34,110 bases of DNA, from the NCBI GenBank assembly GCA_017303575.1, contig JAFLCL010000064.1, forward strand, positions 1 through 34,110, written 5' to 3'. The position numbers were made by a program, and so were the translations under genes. Below the pieces are notes generated by a model that saw only the letters and a program-made list of their open reading frames with translations, was not told the origin of the DNA and ran no database searches. The DNA is from Deltaproteobacteria bacterium. GTDB lineage: Bacteria; Myxococcota_A; Polyangia; Polyangiales; Sandaracinaceae. Positions 7,797 to 15,277 of this stretch are shown here, one piece after another. Position 1 is the stretch's first letter. Each line of letters begins with the position of its first letter.

Positions 7797-8410
7797 CGCT
7801 GCCTCCACTCGTCCTTCGCGCGAAGACGCGCGAGCTGCTTCTCGTAGTCCTTCCGCGCGAGGCGGAGGCGCGAGTACACGGTGTTCACGTTCACCTCGAG
7901 CGAGGCCGCGATCTCCGGCACCGGCAGCTGCTCCACCTCGGCGAGGACGAAGACGACGCGCTGATCCTCGTCCATCGTGCCGAGGATCTCGGACAGAAGT
8001 GCAACCGCTTGGTTGCGCGCCGCTTCGTCCGCGGGCGTGGGCTGGTGGGTGTCGAGCGCGTCCTCGACGAGCTCGTCGTGGCCGCTCTCCTTGCGTCGAA
8101 AGCGCCGACGGTGCTCGGACACCACGCGCACGAGGATGCGCGTGAGCCACGTGCGAACCGAGGCGCGCCCCTCGAACTCGGGGAGCCGCCGGTGCACGAC
8201 GAGGAAGAGATCCTGGAGGACGTCGTCGATCTGCGAGGGCGAGACGCCCATGCCGCGCGCCGCACGCCAGAGGTAGTCCACGTGCTCTTCGTAGACGACG
8301 TCGAACGTCGGCGGCACGAAGGCGCTCGCGGCCTCGTCGCGTCGTTCCTCCTCGGGCGGGCTCGCCGACGCGGTGCTCGCGAGCGTCGCGCCCTCGTCGT
8401 GCGCCGTCAT
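7793..8410 (-). CDS. ECF-family RNA polymerase sigma factor
   Basis: The protein is 205 residues, a normal size for sigma-70 ECF regulators. After an acidic, Ser/Ala-rich N-tail (1-33), the sigma-2 domain spans about 36-104 (FDVVYEEHVDYLWRAARGMG, DDVLQDLFLVVHRRL, RTWLTRILVRVVSEHRRR). The sigma-4 helix-turn-helix spans about 140-196 (MDEDQRVVFVLAEVEQLPVPEIAASL, then NVNTVYSRLRLARKDYEK). The ATG at 8410 is the first Met before the conserved part; upstream GTGs at 8422 and about 8434 are possible. The stop overlaps the start of the membrane TPR gene. It is divergent from the pectinacetylesterase-like gene, with 84 bp between the starts for promoters. Its target promoters cannot be read from the window. 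Confidence 0.95.
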   Translation of the reverse strand: MTAHDEGATLASTASASPPEEERRDEAASAFVPPTFDVVYEEHVDYLWRAARGMGVSPSQIDDVLQDLFLVVHRRLPEFEGRASVRTWLTRILVRVVSEHRRRFRRKESGHDELVEDALDTHQPTPADEAARNQAVALLSEILGTMDEDQRVVFVLAEVEQLPVPEIAASLEVNVNTVYSRLRLARKDYEKQLARLRAKDEWRQR

Positions 8411-8494
8411 GCCCACGAACGAAAGCACGGCGGGCGCGCTCGAACAACGTGACGAATGCGATCTGGCCAGCGCGCCGGCGCGTATGCTCGTCCC

Positions 8495-9697
8495 ATGCGC
8501 ACCTCGCTCGCCCCTGCCTGCTTCGCGACCTTCGGTCTCCTCGCTCTCGGCTGCGACGACGGCCCCGCCGATGGTCTGCCGAACCCGCCGCCCGCCGGCA
8601 CGTGGATCGCTGTCGAGCCCGGCGGGGACACGGTGTGCTCGCGCGGCACCGACTACCGCTTCTTCGTGCGCGGCGGCCGCAGCGATCGGGTGGTGATCGA
8701 CTTCCAGGGCGGCGGCGCGTGCTGGGACGAGATCACGTGCGGCGCGGCAGGCGCGCTCGATCTCTTCTCGGACGACGTGGGCACGCTCGATCAGTTCACC
8801 GCATGGATCGAGGCGAACGGCCAGGGCGGCTACCTCAGCGACGATCCCGCCAATCCCTTCCGCGACTGGACGATCGTGCACGTGCCCTACTGCACCGGTG
8901 ACATCCACTGGGGCAACACCTCGACGACGTACGGAGAGATCGAGCCGCTGACCATCGAGCACCGCGGCTTCGTGAACGCGAGCGCCGCGCTCGACTGGAC
9001 CTACGCGCGCTTCACGAACCCCTCGAACGTCTTCGTCTCCGGCTGCAGCGCGGGCGCGTATGGCGCGGTGCTCCACTCCGCCTACATCGCGAACCACTAC
9101 AGCGACGCGCAGGTCTCGGTGTTCGCGGACTCGGGCGCCGGCATCATCACCTCGAGCTTCCTCGAGGACTCGCTCCCGAACTGGAACGCGCAGCCGAACC
9201 TGCCCCCGTTCGTGCCCGGCCTCGACGTGCCGCTCACCGAGCTCACGCTCGCCGATCTCTACACCCGCATCGGGATGCGCTTCCCCGAGATGCGGCTCGC
9301 GCAGACGAACACCAACTACGATCAGGATCAGGTGTTCTTCTACACGGCGATGGGCGGCATGGCGGTGGACTGGCCGGACGAGATGCGCGCGAGCCACGAC
9401 AGCATCGCGGCCGCCACCACGAACTTCACGTCCTACGTGCCCGGTGGCTCGGTGCACTGCGCTGGCATCTATCCGATCTTCCAAGAGCGCACGGTCGATG
9501 GCGTCTCGCTCGTGGACTGGACCGAGCAGCTCGCGACGGGCGAGACGATGCCCGCGCGCGTCGTGTGCGAAGGCGCCGAGTGCTGCGACGATCCGATCTG
9601 CGAGGAGTGCGCGGCCACCCCCGAGGCCGATCGCGCGACCTACTGCCAGTTCTGCCGCGACTGGCCCACCGCCTGGTCGGAGTGCACCGCAGACTGA
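8495..9697 (+). CDS. Pectinacetylesterase/Notum-like secreted lipoprotein esterase
   Basis: This 400-residue protein carries a lipoprotein signal peptide (LLALGC, Cys20). Its core matches the PAE/Notum alpha/beta-hydrolase family: FQGGGACWD (about 70-78, oxyanion region), SGCSAGAYGA with nucleophile Ser185, FADSGAG, NYDQDQVFF with probable acid Asp276, and GGSVHCAG with His321. Together these give a complete Ser-Asp-His triad. The Cys-rich C-terminal tail (about 358-397, several CC/CxxC pairs) probably forms disulfides outside the cell. In characterised relatives the reaction is removal of acetyl or acyl esters from polysaccharide or protein. The substrate here is unknown. The start is the ATG at 8495, which puts the signal peptide at the N-terminus. 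A relic of a second copy's tail lies at 11168-11214. Confidence 0.88.
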   Translation: MRTSLAPACFATFGLLALGCDDGPADGLPNPPPAGTWIAVEPGGDTVCSRGTDYRFFVRGGRSDRVVIDFQGGGACWDEITCGAAGALDLFSDDVGTLDQFTAWIEANGQGGYLSDDPANPFRDWTIVHVPYCTGDIHWGNTSTTYGEIEPLTIEHRGFVNASAALDWTYARFTNPSNVFVSGCSAGAYGAVLHSAYIANHYSDAQVSVFADSGAGIITSSFLEDSLPNWNAQPNLPPFVPGLDVPLTELTLADLYTRIGMRFPEMRLAQTNTNYDQDQVFFYTAMGGMAVDWPDEMRASHDSIAAATTNFTSYVPGGSVHCAGIYPIFQERTVDGVSLVDWTEQLATGETMPARVVCEGAECCDDPICEECAATPEADRATYCQFCRDWPTAWSECTAD

Positions 9698-9699
9698 TC
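9652..9699 (+). repeat. Direct repeat A1: 3' end of the intact esterase gene
   Basis: This 48-bp segment encodes CRDWPTAWSECTAD and the stop. A diverged second copy (A2, 11168-11214) follows the truncated hydrolase. By eye the copies differ at four bases plus a single-base deletion. Together they bracket the Rpn-like gene and the hydrolase fragment. Confidence 0.75.
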
Positions 9700-9710
9700 C
9701 CGCGCCTGGC

Positions 9711-10574
9711 TCACGCGTCGTCGGGCCAGCGTCGCTCTCCGATCACTCGCACCACCAGCCGCTCGAGCGTGTCCGCGTCGAGCGCAGCGACGTTCGCGGC
9801 GCGGGACTCCGTCCACGGGATCCCGTGCTCACGACAGAGCGTGACGAGCACGGCGATCAGGCCCTCGGCTTTGCCCTCGGCGACGCCCTCTGCCCTCCCG
9901 CGCTCATAGTTCTCGCGTGCGAACTCGCTCTTGTACGGAAAGCTCTCGGACTTCATCACCACCTCCAGCAACACCCGCATGTCGTCGCGGCTCAGCGAGG
10001 CCAGCACGGCGTCCGCGTACAGCCTGCCACGGTTCTTGTCCTCGAGCGCCACCGTCGACGCGGCCACGAACCCCGCGAGGCCCACGGCCAGAGCATCAGC
10101 GTCTCGGCCATGCATCATCGTGGAGAGCACGGCGAGCTCCGGGTCGGCGCGTGCCTCGTCGAGATCGAAGACGCGGGGGATCGCTGCCGGACCGATCACA
10201 ATCGGACGGAACGTTCCGTCGTGGAACGTCGAGATGGGACGTCGCGCCCAGTCCGCGACCGACTCTTCGAACGCGAGCACCACGAGCCATGTCCTGCGTC
10301 GGGTGCGGGCGTGGGCGCCCGCGACGTAGAACGGCCAGCGGAACACCTTGTCGGCGTCGCGCTGCCGCTGGACCTCGACGATCAAGGTCGCCTCCGGACC
10401 CGTGAGCACGAGATCGGCCACGTACGTGCTGGGCTCGATCTCGTCGAATGCCTCGCTCACGGAAACGAGCTCCTCGCCCACCTCGATCCCGAACGCGTGA
10501 CGGAGAATCCGCGCGAGGGTGCGCGGACTGCGGCGGAGGAGGTCGATCGCGAGCTCGTGATCGCGGCTGGGCAT
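9711..10574 (-). CDS. Rpn-family PD-(D/E)XK nuclease-like protein
   Basis: The 287-residue protein has the layout of the Rpn/YhgA-like 'recombination-promoting nuclease or putative transposase' group. A short helical N-terminus (LAIDLLRRSPRTLARIL) is followed by an endonuclease-like core with ADLVL (Asp54) and LIVEVQRQRD (Glu67-x-Gln69), the D...ExQ variant of the PD-(D/E)XK site. A helical middle precedes the charged YERGRAEGVAEGKAEGL segment (about 226-244) common near the C-terminus of this group. E. coli Rpn proteins cleave DNA and raise RecA-independent recombination; activity here is inferred by family only. The gene stands alone, opposed to the esterase gene 13 bp away. It sits directly beside a duplication junction, which may not be coincidence. 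Confidence 0.75.
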   Translation of the reverse strand: MPSRDHELAIDLLRRSPRTLARILRHAFGIEVGEELVSVSEAFDEIEPSTYVADLVLTGPEATLIVEVQRQRDADKVFRWPFYVAGAHARTRRRTWLVVLAFEESVADWARRPISTFHDGTFRPIVIGPAAIPRVFDLDEARADPELAVLSTMMHGRDADALAVGLAGFVAASTVALEDKNRGRLYADAVLASLSRDDMRVLLEVVMKSESFPYKSEFARENYERGRAEGVAEGKAEGLIAVLVTLCREHGIPWTESRAANVAALDADTLERLVVRVIGERRWPDDA

Positions 10575-10642
10575 GTCGCCTCGGGAGCACGGCTCGGACC
10601 GGCACCGAGACCATCGAACACAAGGGAATTCGCGCGCGGTCT

Positions 10643-10676
10643 GGCGGCCCCCGCCGCCATCCCCCTGGCGGCCGCC
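10643..10676. repeat. GC-rich inverted repeats at the left edge of the duplication
   Basis: GGCGGC (10643-10648), a CCCC loop, and GCCGCC (10653-10658) form a perfect short hairpin. The 10-bp palindrome GGCGGCCGCC (10667-10676) follows at once. The left boundary of the 493-bp duplication (10674/10675) falls inside this palindrome. Confidence 0.6.
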
Positions 10677-11167
10677 ACCCTCGAGCTCACTCCGCGGACT
10701 GCTGGGCCTCGTCGGGCTCGCGGTCCACGCGCTCGGCGAGGAAGCGGTCGATGCGCTCCGCGATCACGTCCTGACGCTCCACCGGCGCGGCGTGGCTCGC
10801 GCCTTCGAGGAACAGAAGCTCCGCTTCGGGGATCGCCTCGGCCATGTGCTTGGCGAGCTCGGGCGGCGTGAACGTGTCCTTCTCCGCCGCGACCACGAGC
10901 GTGGGTACGTCGATCGTCGCCAGCAGATCCTCGGCCGTGTGCTCGCCTGCGAGCTTGAGCATCGAGAGGAACATCGCGGGCTCGAGCGTGGAGACGTGCT
11001 CCACGTACCAGACGAAGTCCTCTTCGCGCAGGGCCTGCACGTCGACCTCGCCCGAGAGCTTCGCGAGCTGGAACGCCATCTTCGCGGGGATGCGGCCCCA
11101 GAGCGCGCGCGCCAGGCCCTTGTTGCGCTCGACCACCTCGATGATGCCGGGCAGCACTTGCTTCAGC
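10675..11167 (+). repeat. 493-bp exact direct repeat, copy 1
   Basis: Comparing base by base at an offset of 1853, this segment matches 12528-13020 with no difference that I could find. It begins CCACCCTCGAG and ends GCTTCAGC; both flanks diverge abruptly. Perfect identity implies a very recent duplication or ongoing gene conversion. It carries only the 3' half of the alpha/beta hydrolase gene. Confidence 0.95.
10687..11166 (-). pseudogene. Truncated duplicate of the alpha/beta hydrolase (C-terminal half)
   Basis: The segment encodes residues 160-318 of the intact hydrolase at 12540-13496, unchanged. It retains the presumed acid Asp256 (AAEKDTFTP) and His284 (GASHAAP) but lacks the nucleophile Ser120 and the whole N-terminal half. 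The frame runs on upstream into unrelated sequence to about 11307 and has no evident ribosome site. An active enzyme is therefore very unlikely. The break lies exactly where copy 1 of the direct repeat ends and the esterase tail relic begins. Confidence 0.85.
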
Positions 11168-11214
11168 CTGCCGCGACGGCCCACCGTCTGGACCGAGTGC
11201 GCCGCAGACTGATC
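11168..11214 (+). pseudogene. Relic of a second pectinacetylesterase 3' end (direct repeat A2)
   Basis: Starting at the repeat boundary, the plus strand reads CTGCCGCGAC, then (after loss of one T) codons for PTVWTECAAD and TGA. This matches the end of the intact esterase (PTAWSECTAD, 9652-9699), with about 43 of 47 bases identical by eye. Nothing upstream of 11168 resembles the esterase, so the rest of that copy is absent. The divergence suggests this tail is older than the perfect 493-bp duplication beside it. Confidence 0.65.
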
Positions 11215-11219
11215 AGGCT

Positions 11220-12518
11220 TCACGGAACGCGGGACTCGAGCAGGACGACGGGCGAGTCGTCGGCGTCCTCCGTCAGCCACTCGGGCGCGCGCACCGACAG
11301 CCGGCACGGGTCATCGGGGCACGCACGCACACTGAAGGTGCCGCCGACGCCTTCGGCGATGCCTTGCCTCCGCAACTCGGCCTCGACCGCACCAGGCGTC
11401 ACGCACGCGTCTCCGGTCGCCGCGAGCCGACGATGGACGAACAAGGCGACGACCGCGCGGACCGCCGCCTCTGCCTCGGCCGCGCGGACGAAGTAAGGGC
11501 TCACGCTCCTCACCGTCTCCGCGTAGTCGACGAGCGAAGGATCGACGAGCGACGCAAACCAACTCGGCTCGGCCCGCACGGCCTCGGTTCGCCATGCCTC
11601 CACGCACTCACGACGCGTCGTCGCGCCGGCGCACACCGCGCGTGCCCGCGCGAGGTCGGCCTGCGCACCGACGAGCGCTCGATCGTACGCGTGCGGATCG
11701 TCCTCGCCCCACGGAAGCGCGGGGCCCATCTCGTCCTCGATCGCGCGAGGCACGGTCCAGCCTCGTTGCTCGAGGGGCGCGCGCAGCAGCATCAGGATGT
11801 CGTCCTCTGCCCAGTGCTCAGGCCCGCTCTGCGTTCGCCCGAGCACGAGCGCCTGACGCTCGAGCGACGCGAGCTCGATGGGCGCATCGCGCGGGAGCTC
11901 GCGCATCAGCCTCGTCAGCGTCTGCACGGGCGCATCGACCATCGCGCTCGCGATCATCGAGGCCAGGAATGACACGCGCCCGCGCGCGACGTCGCTCGCG
12001 AGTCTCAGCGCATCGAGCGCGATCTCCAACCCTTCCTGGACGCGACCTTCCTCCGCTCGTGCGCCGGCGATCGCCGCGAGCACACGCGCGAGGCGTACGT
12101 AGTGGACGACGCCGTGTGGTTCGTCGCCGATCGGCAGTGGGCTGCAGACGCTCTCGTGCTGCAGGGCCTCCGCGACCTCGAGCTCGATGCCTGCGCACGA
12201 CGGCGGGATCACGACGTCCGTTGACTCGCCGTCCACGGGCGCGAGGGCGACGAGACACGAACCGTAGGCACCGTCCGCGCTCACGAGCTCCCGCAGCGCC
12301 CGCGCGCCATCGCCCGCCAGCGGCGTGCCTCGGAGAACCTCGCGCGGACACGGCGTGCGTCGCGCATCCACGTACGCGTCGCCGACGATGCGACCGACCT
12401 CGGCCACCACGGCGTCGCTCGGGACGGTCACGCTCCAGTGCCAGAGCCCTAGGCCCGTGACCACGACCGTGATCCCTGCGCCGATACCCACTGCGATGCC
12501 TCGACGCCGCGTCCCCAT
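11220..12518 (-). CDS. Membrane-anchored protein of unknown function
   Basis: The 432-residue protein has one N-terminal transmembrane helix (about 9-29, VGIGAGITVVVTGLGLWHW) and a large, mainly helical exported domain. It contains paired cysteines (about 57, 87, 108, 124, and a C-terminal CPDDPC). Alanine-rich helices at about 145-200 (VHYVRLARVLAAIAGARAEEGR, then LEIALDALRLASDVA) resemble degenerate TPR/Sel1 helices. I do not recognise a family. The ATG at 12518 precedes the membrane segment directly. It lies 21 bp downstream of the intact hydrolase on the same strand, so the two are probably co-transcribed. The whole gene is inside the segment bounded by the 493-bp direct repeats. Confidence 0.8.
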   Translation of the reverse strand: MGTRRRGIAVGIGAGITVVVTGLGLWHWSVTVPSDAVVAEVGRIVGDAYVDARRTPCPREVLRGTPLAGDGARALRELVSADGAYGSCLVALAPVDGESTDVVIPPSCAGIELEVAEALQHESVCSPLPIGDEPHGVVHYVRLARVLAAIAGARAEEGRVQEGLEIALDALRLASDVARGRVSFLASMIASAMVDAPVQTLTRLMRELPRDAPIELASLERQALVLGRTQSGPEHWAEDDILMLLRAPLEQRGWTVPRAIEDEMGPALPWGEDDPHAYDRALVGAQADLARARAVCAGATTRRECVEAWRTEAVRAEPSWFASLVDPSLVDYAETVRSVSPYFVRAAEAEAAVRAVVALFVHRRLAATGDACVTPGAVEAELRRQGIAEGVGGTFSVRACPDDPCRLSVRAPEWLTEDADDSPVVLLESRVP

Positions 12519-12527
12519 GCGCTCACC

Positions 12528-13020
12528 CCACCCTCGAGCTCACTCCGCGGACTGCTGGGCCTCGTCGGGCTCGCGGTCCACGCGCTCGGCGAGGAAGCGG
12601 TCGATGCGCTCCGCGATCACGTCCTGACGCTCCACCGGCGCGGCGTGGCTCGCGCCTTCGAGGAACAGAAGCTCCGCTTCGGGGATCGCCTCGGCCATGT
12701 GCTTGGCGAGCTCGGGCGGCGTGAACGTGTCCTTCTCCGCCGCGACCACGAGCGTGGGTACGTCGATCGTCGCCAGCAGATCCTCGGCCGTGTGCTCGCC
12801 TGCGAGCTTGAGCATCGAGAGGAACATCGCGGGCTCGAGCGTGGAGACGTGCTCCACGTACCAGACGAAGTCCTCTTCGCGCAGGGCCTGCACGTCGACC
12901 TCGCCCGAGAGCTTCGCGAGCTGGAACGCCATCTTCGCGGGGATGCGGCCCCAGAGCGCGCGCGCCAGGCCCTTGTTGCGCTCGACCACCTCGATGATGC
13001 CGGGCAGCACTTGCTTCAGC
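12528..13020 (+). repeat. 493-bp exact direct repeat, copy 2
   Basis: This copy lies within the intact hydrolase gene, covering its codons 159/160 to the stop plus 12 bp downstream. Copy 1 is at 10675-11167 in the same orientation. Reciprocal recombination between the copies would remove 1,853 bp. Confidence 0.95.
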
Positions 13021-13496
13021 ATGTCGGAGCCGTGGAACGTCGCGGTCACGCGGCCGTAGCTGCCGCACACGAGCACGAGCCCTTCCACGCGATCGGGCGC
13101 GAGCCGGTACGCCTCGAGCGCGACCTGGGTGCCCATGGAGTGACCGGCGAGCACGGCGCGATCGATCTGGTGTCGATCGAGCAGTGAGATGAGATCACGC
13201 GCGTGCGCAGGCACGTCGATGCGCGCGGGATCGTTGGGCAGGCCGCTCCGGCCGTGGCCCCGGTAGTGCCAGTGCAGCACGCGGTGACGCTCCGCGAGGT
13301 GCGGCTGGAGGTACTTCCATGCGAAGCCGTCGCAGCCGATTCCGTCGTTGAGCACCATGACGGGGCCGTTCGGTTCGGCATCGCTCGCGCGCGGGCCCGC
13401 GAGCCCCCAGAAGAGGCGTGTCCCATCGAGCGCCGACGCGAAGCCGCTCTGGTCGTACTGCATGACCGCGCCTGCCGGCTTCGACTCGTCCGCCAA
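12540..13496 (-). CDS. Alpha/beta-fold hydrolase (intact copy)
   Basis: This 318-residue protein has the canonical alpha/beta-hydrolase order. A strand-turn VLNDGIGCDGFAWKY (oxyanion region) is followed by HWHYRGHGRSGLP, the nucleophile elbow LAGHSMGTQVAL (Ser120), a helical cap (about 155-225), acid Asp256 in VVAAEKDTFTPPE and His284 in EGASHAAPVE. Members include esterases, lipases, epoxide hydrolases and haloperoxidase-like enzymes; the substrate cannot be predicted. The TTG at 13496 lies 10 bp after the upstream gene's stop. The ATG at 13463, with GGCAGG upstream, is a credible alternative that drops 11 residues. The 3' half is duplicated exactly at 10675-11167. Confidence 0.92.
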   Translation of the reverse strand: MADESKPAGAVMQYDQSGFASALDGTRLFWGLAGPRASDAEPNGPVMVLNDGIGCDGFAWKYLQPHLAERHRVLHWHYRGHGRSGLPNDPARIDVPAHARDLISLLDRHQIDRAVLAGHSMGTQVALEAYRLAPDRVEGLVLVCGSYGRVTATFHGSDMLKQVLPGIIEVVERNKGLARALWGRIPAKMAFQLAKLSGEVDVQALREEDFVWYVEHVSTLEPAMFLSMLKLAGEHTAEDLLATIDVPTLVVAAEKDTFTPPELAKHMAEAIPEAELLFLEGASHAAPVERQDVIAERIDRFLAERVDREPDEAQQSAE

Positions 13497-13506
13497 GGTC
13501 GCTCGC

Positions 13507-13821
13507 TCAGCCCTTGGCCGCGCGGCCGCCGGCGCTGGTCGTGCTCGCCGCGGTGGTCCCCGCGCTCGTTCCCGCGCGTGTGGTGCCGACCTTGGACTCG
13601 CCCATCTTCGTGTCCTCGTCGAGATCGTCGAGGCCGTCGTCGCTCAGATCCACGGAGTCGGGATCGTTGATCGAGGGCATCTTCTTCAGCTCCTCGAGCC
13701 CGATGCGCACGCAGCGCTGGACGAGCCACGACACCGTGCGCTCGAGCCGGATCGACTCGCGTCGCAGCTCGCGGATCATCGGGCCGGGGAAGTAGACGCT
13801 GATCTTGCGGGGGTCCGACAT
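13507..13821 (-). CDS. YFP-motif ribbon-helix-helix-like small protein (TIGR04563-like)
   Basis: The 104-residue protein begins MSDPRKISVYFPGPMIRELR. It has one short strand followed by two helices (about 7-50), the pattern of a CopG/Arc-type ribbon-helix-helix. It resembles the small myxobacterial family I know as TIGR04563, which starts with a similar KxSxYFP motif. The tail is acidic (SDDGLDDLDED, about 60-70) and then Thr/Ala/Ser/Gly-rich. The ATG at 13821 gives this conserved N-terminus. It is divergent from the CtpA-type protease with 77 bp between, and is followed closely by the hydrolase. DNA binding is expected of the fold but is not shown; autoregulation in the 77-bp gap is a guess. 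Confidence 0.8.
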   Translation of the reverse strand: MSDPRKISVYFPGPMIRELRRESIRLERTVSWLVQRCVRIGLEELKKMPSINDPDSVDLSDDGLDDLDEDTKMGESKVGTTRAGTSAGTTAASTTSAGGRAAKG

Positions 13822-13898
13822 GCGTGCGCTCCGAGAAGCCCGTCGCGGCAAGGGCCAAGCGACGTGTCCGTAGTACCGTGCGCCCCGGAGGCCAGTCA

Positions 13899-15257
13899 AT
13901 GCAGCCCGAACGTCTTCGCTCCCTCGCACGCACGCTCGTGATCGCGATCGCCGCCGCAGGGGGCAGCTTCGCCGCCACGTGGTGCCTCTCGCCGAGCCAC
14001 GCCTCGGCGACGGAGACCGACGCGAGCCCGTTCGCGAACCTCACGATCTTCGCGCGGGCGCTGAGTCAGATCGAAGGCGGCCACGTCGAGCCGCCCGATC
14101 AGGATCGGCTCGTCTACGGCGCGATCCGCGGCATGGTCGAGACGCTCGATCCGCACTCGGCGTTCCTCGATCCCGTCGAGTACGCGATCCTCGAGGACGA
14201 CACGACGGGCGCGTTCGCGGGCATCGGCGTGGAGATCGACGTGCGTGATGGCTGGCTCGTCGTCCACGGCGTCCTTCCAGGCGGACCGGCCGAGCGCGCC
14301 GGCGTGCGCGCGGGCGATCGGTTCCTCGCGCTCGAGAACCGCAGCGCGCGCGACATGCGCCTGTCGGAGGCCGTCCGCATCATGCGCGGCGAGGCGGGCT
14401 CGCCCGTGTCGGTGCGCATCCGGCGCGAGGGCGTCGAGGACGCCGTGCAGCTCACCATCACGCGCGAGATCATCCACGTGGACGCTGTCGAGACGCGCGT
14501 GCTGCCGGATCGCAGCGTCTACATCCGCATCCGCTCGTTCCAAGAGACGGCCACCGACGAGGTGCGTCGCGCGCTCGACGCGGCGGTGGCGAGCACAGCG
14601 AGCGCAGGCGGCGTAACGGGCGTCTTGCTCGATCTGCGCGGCAACCCCGGCGGTCTGCTCGACGAAGCTGTGCGCATCTCGGACGAGTTCCTCGAGGGCG
14701 GCGTGATCGTCTCCACGCGCGGCCGCGACGGCGTGGTGCTGAGCGAAGCGAGCGCCGAGCGCGCCGGGACGCGCCCCGACTGGCCGGTGGTGGTGCTCGT
14801 CGACTACTACAGCGCGAGCGCGTCGGAGATCGTGGCGGGCGCCCTCCAGGATCATCACCGCGCGGTGATCGTCGGCACGACCACGTGGGGCAAGGGCAGC
14901 GTGCAGAACGTCATCGAGCTCCCCGATGGCAGCGCGCTCAAGCTCACGGTCGCGCGCTACTTCACGCCGAGCGGTCGCACGATCCAGGCGCGCGGCATCG
15001 AGCCCGACGTGCGCGTGGAGCAGCTCGACGAAGAGACCGCGCGTCGCCTGGGACAAGAGCAGCCCGTGCTGAGCGAGGCGATGCTCGAGGGTCACCTCGA
15101 GGCGAGCGGACACGAGCGCGCGCTCGAGCTCGCGAGGAGCGCGATGCGCGACACCTCCGCCGCCCCCGACCTCGCCTCCTTCCCCGACGACTACCAAGCC
15201 CGCATGGCCCACCAAGTCCTCCGAGGCCTGGCCGCCGTGCACCGCACACGCCCCTGA
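13899..15257 (+). CDS. ctpA: C-terminal processing peptidase, S41 family
   Basis: The 452-residue protein has an N-terminal hydrophobic export segment (about 11-37), a PDZ domain (about 106-185; GIGVEI, then GGPAERAGVRAGDRFLAL) and an S41 protease core. The dyad is Ser307 in YYSASASEI and Lys332 in TTWGKGSVQ. The 25-residue spacing equals that of known CtpA/Prc enzymes. DLRGNPGG (about 246-253) is the expected substrate-cleft motif. The family cleaves C-terminal tails of periplasmic proteins and affects cell-wall hydrolases. The ATG at 13899 has GGAGG at 13887-13891 with 7-nt spacing, so the start is well supported. No adaptor is adjacent. A hairpin at 15524-15549 and the 42-bp repeats follow it. 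Confidence 0.95.
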   Translation: MQPERLRSLARTLVIAIAAAGGSFAATWCLSPSHASATETDASPFANLTIFARALSQIEGGHVEPPDQDRLVYGAIRGMVETLDPHSAFLDPVEYAILEDDTTGAFAGIGVEIDVRDGWLVVHGVLPGGPAERAGVRAGDRFLALENRSARDMRLSEAVRIMRGEAGSPVSVRIRREGVEDAVQLTITREIIHVDAVETRVLPDRSVYIRIRSFQETATDEVRRALDAAVASTASAGGVTGVLLDLRGNPGGLLDEAVRISDEFLEGGVIVSTRGRDGVVLSEASAERAGTRPDWPVVVLVDYYSASASEIVAGALQDHHRAVIVGTTTWGKGSVQNVIELPDGSALKLTVARYFTPSGRTIQARGIEPDVRVEQLDEETARRLGQEQPVLSEAMLEGHLEASGHERALELARSAMRDTSAAPDLASFPDDYQARMAHQVLRGLAAVHRTRP

Positions 15258-15277
15258 GGAGAGCCTCGACTCGGCAC

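Noticed and set aside
9060..10871. Long plus-strand open reading frame across the esterase end and Rpn-like gene
   Set aside because: It crosses two well-supported genes in other frames and shows no domain or signal.
10687..11307. A complete 206-codon hydrolase-like gene on the minus strand
   Set aside because: The first 47 codons come from unrelated sequence beyond the duplication boundary and the nucleophile half is missing; treated as a pseudogene.
9652..13020. An insertion sequence or composite transposon
   Set aside because: No transposase with DDE or tyrosine/serine recombinase motifs and no terminal inverted repeats at the boundaries; the Rpn-like gene is a nuclease-family protein, not a classical transposase.
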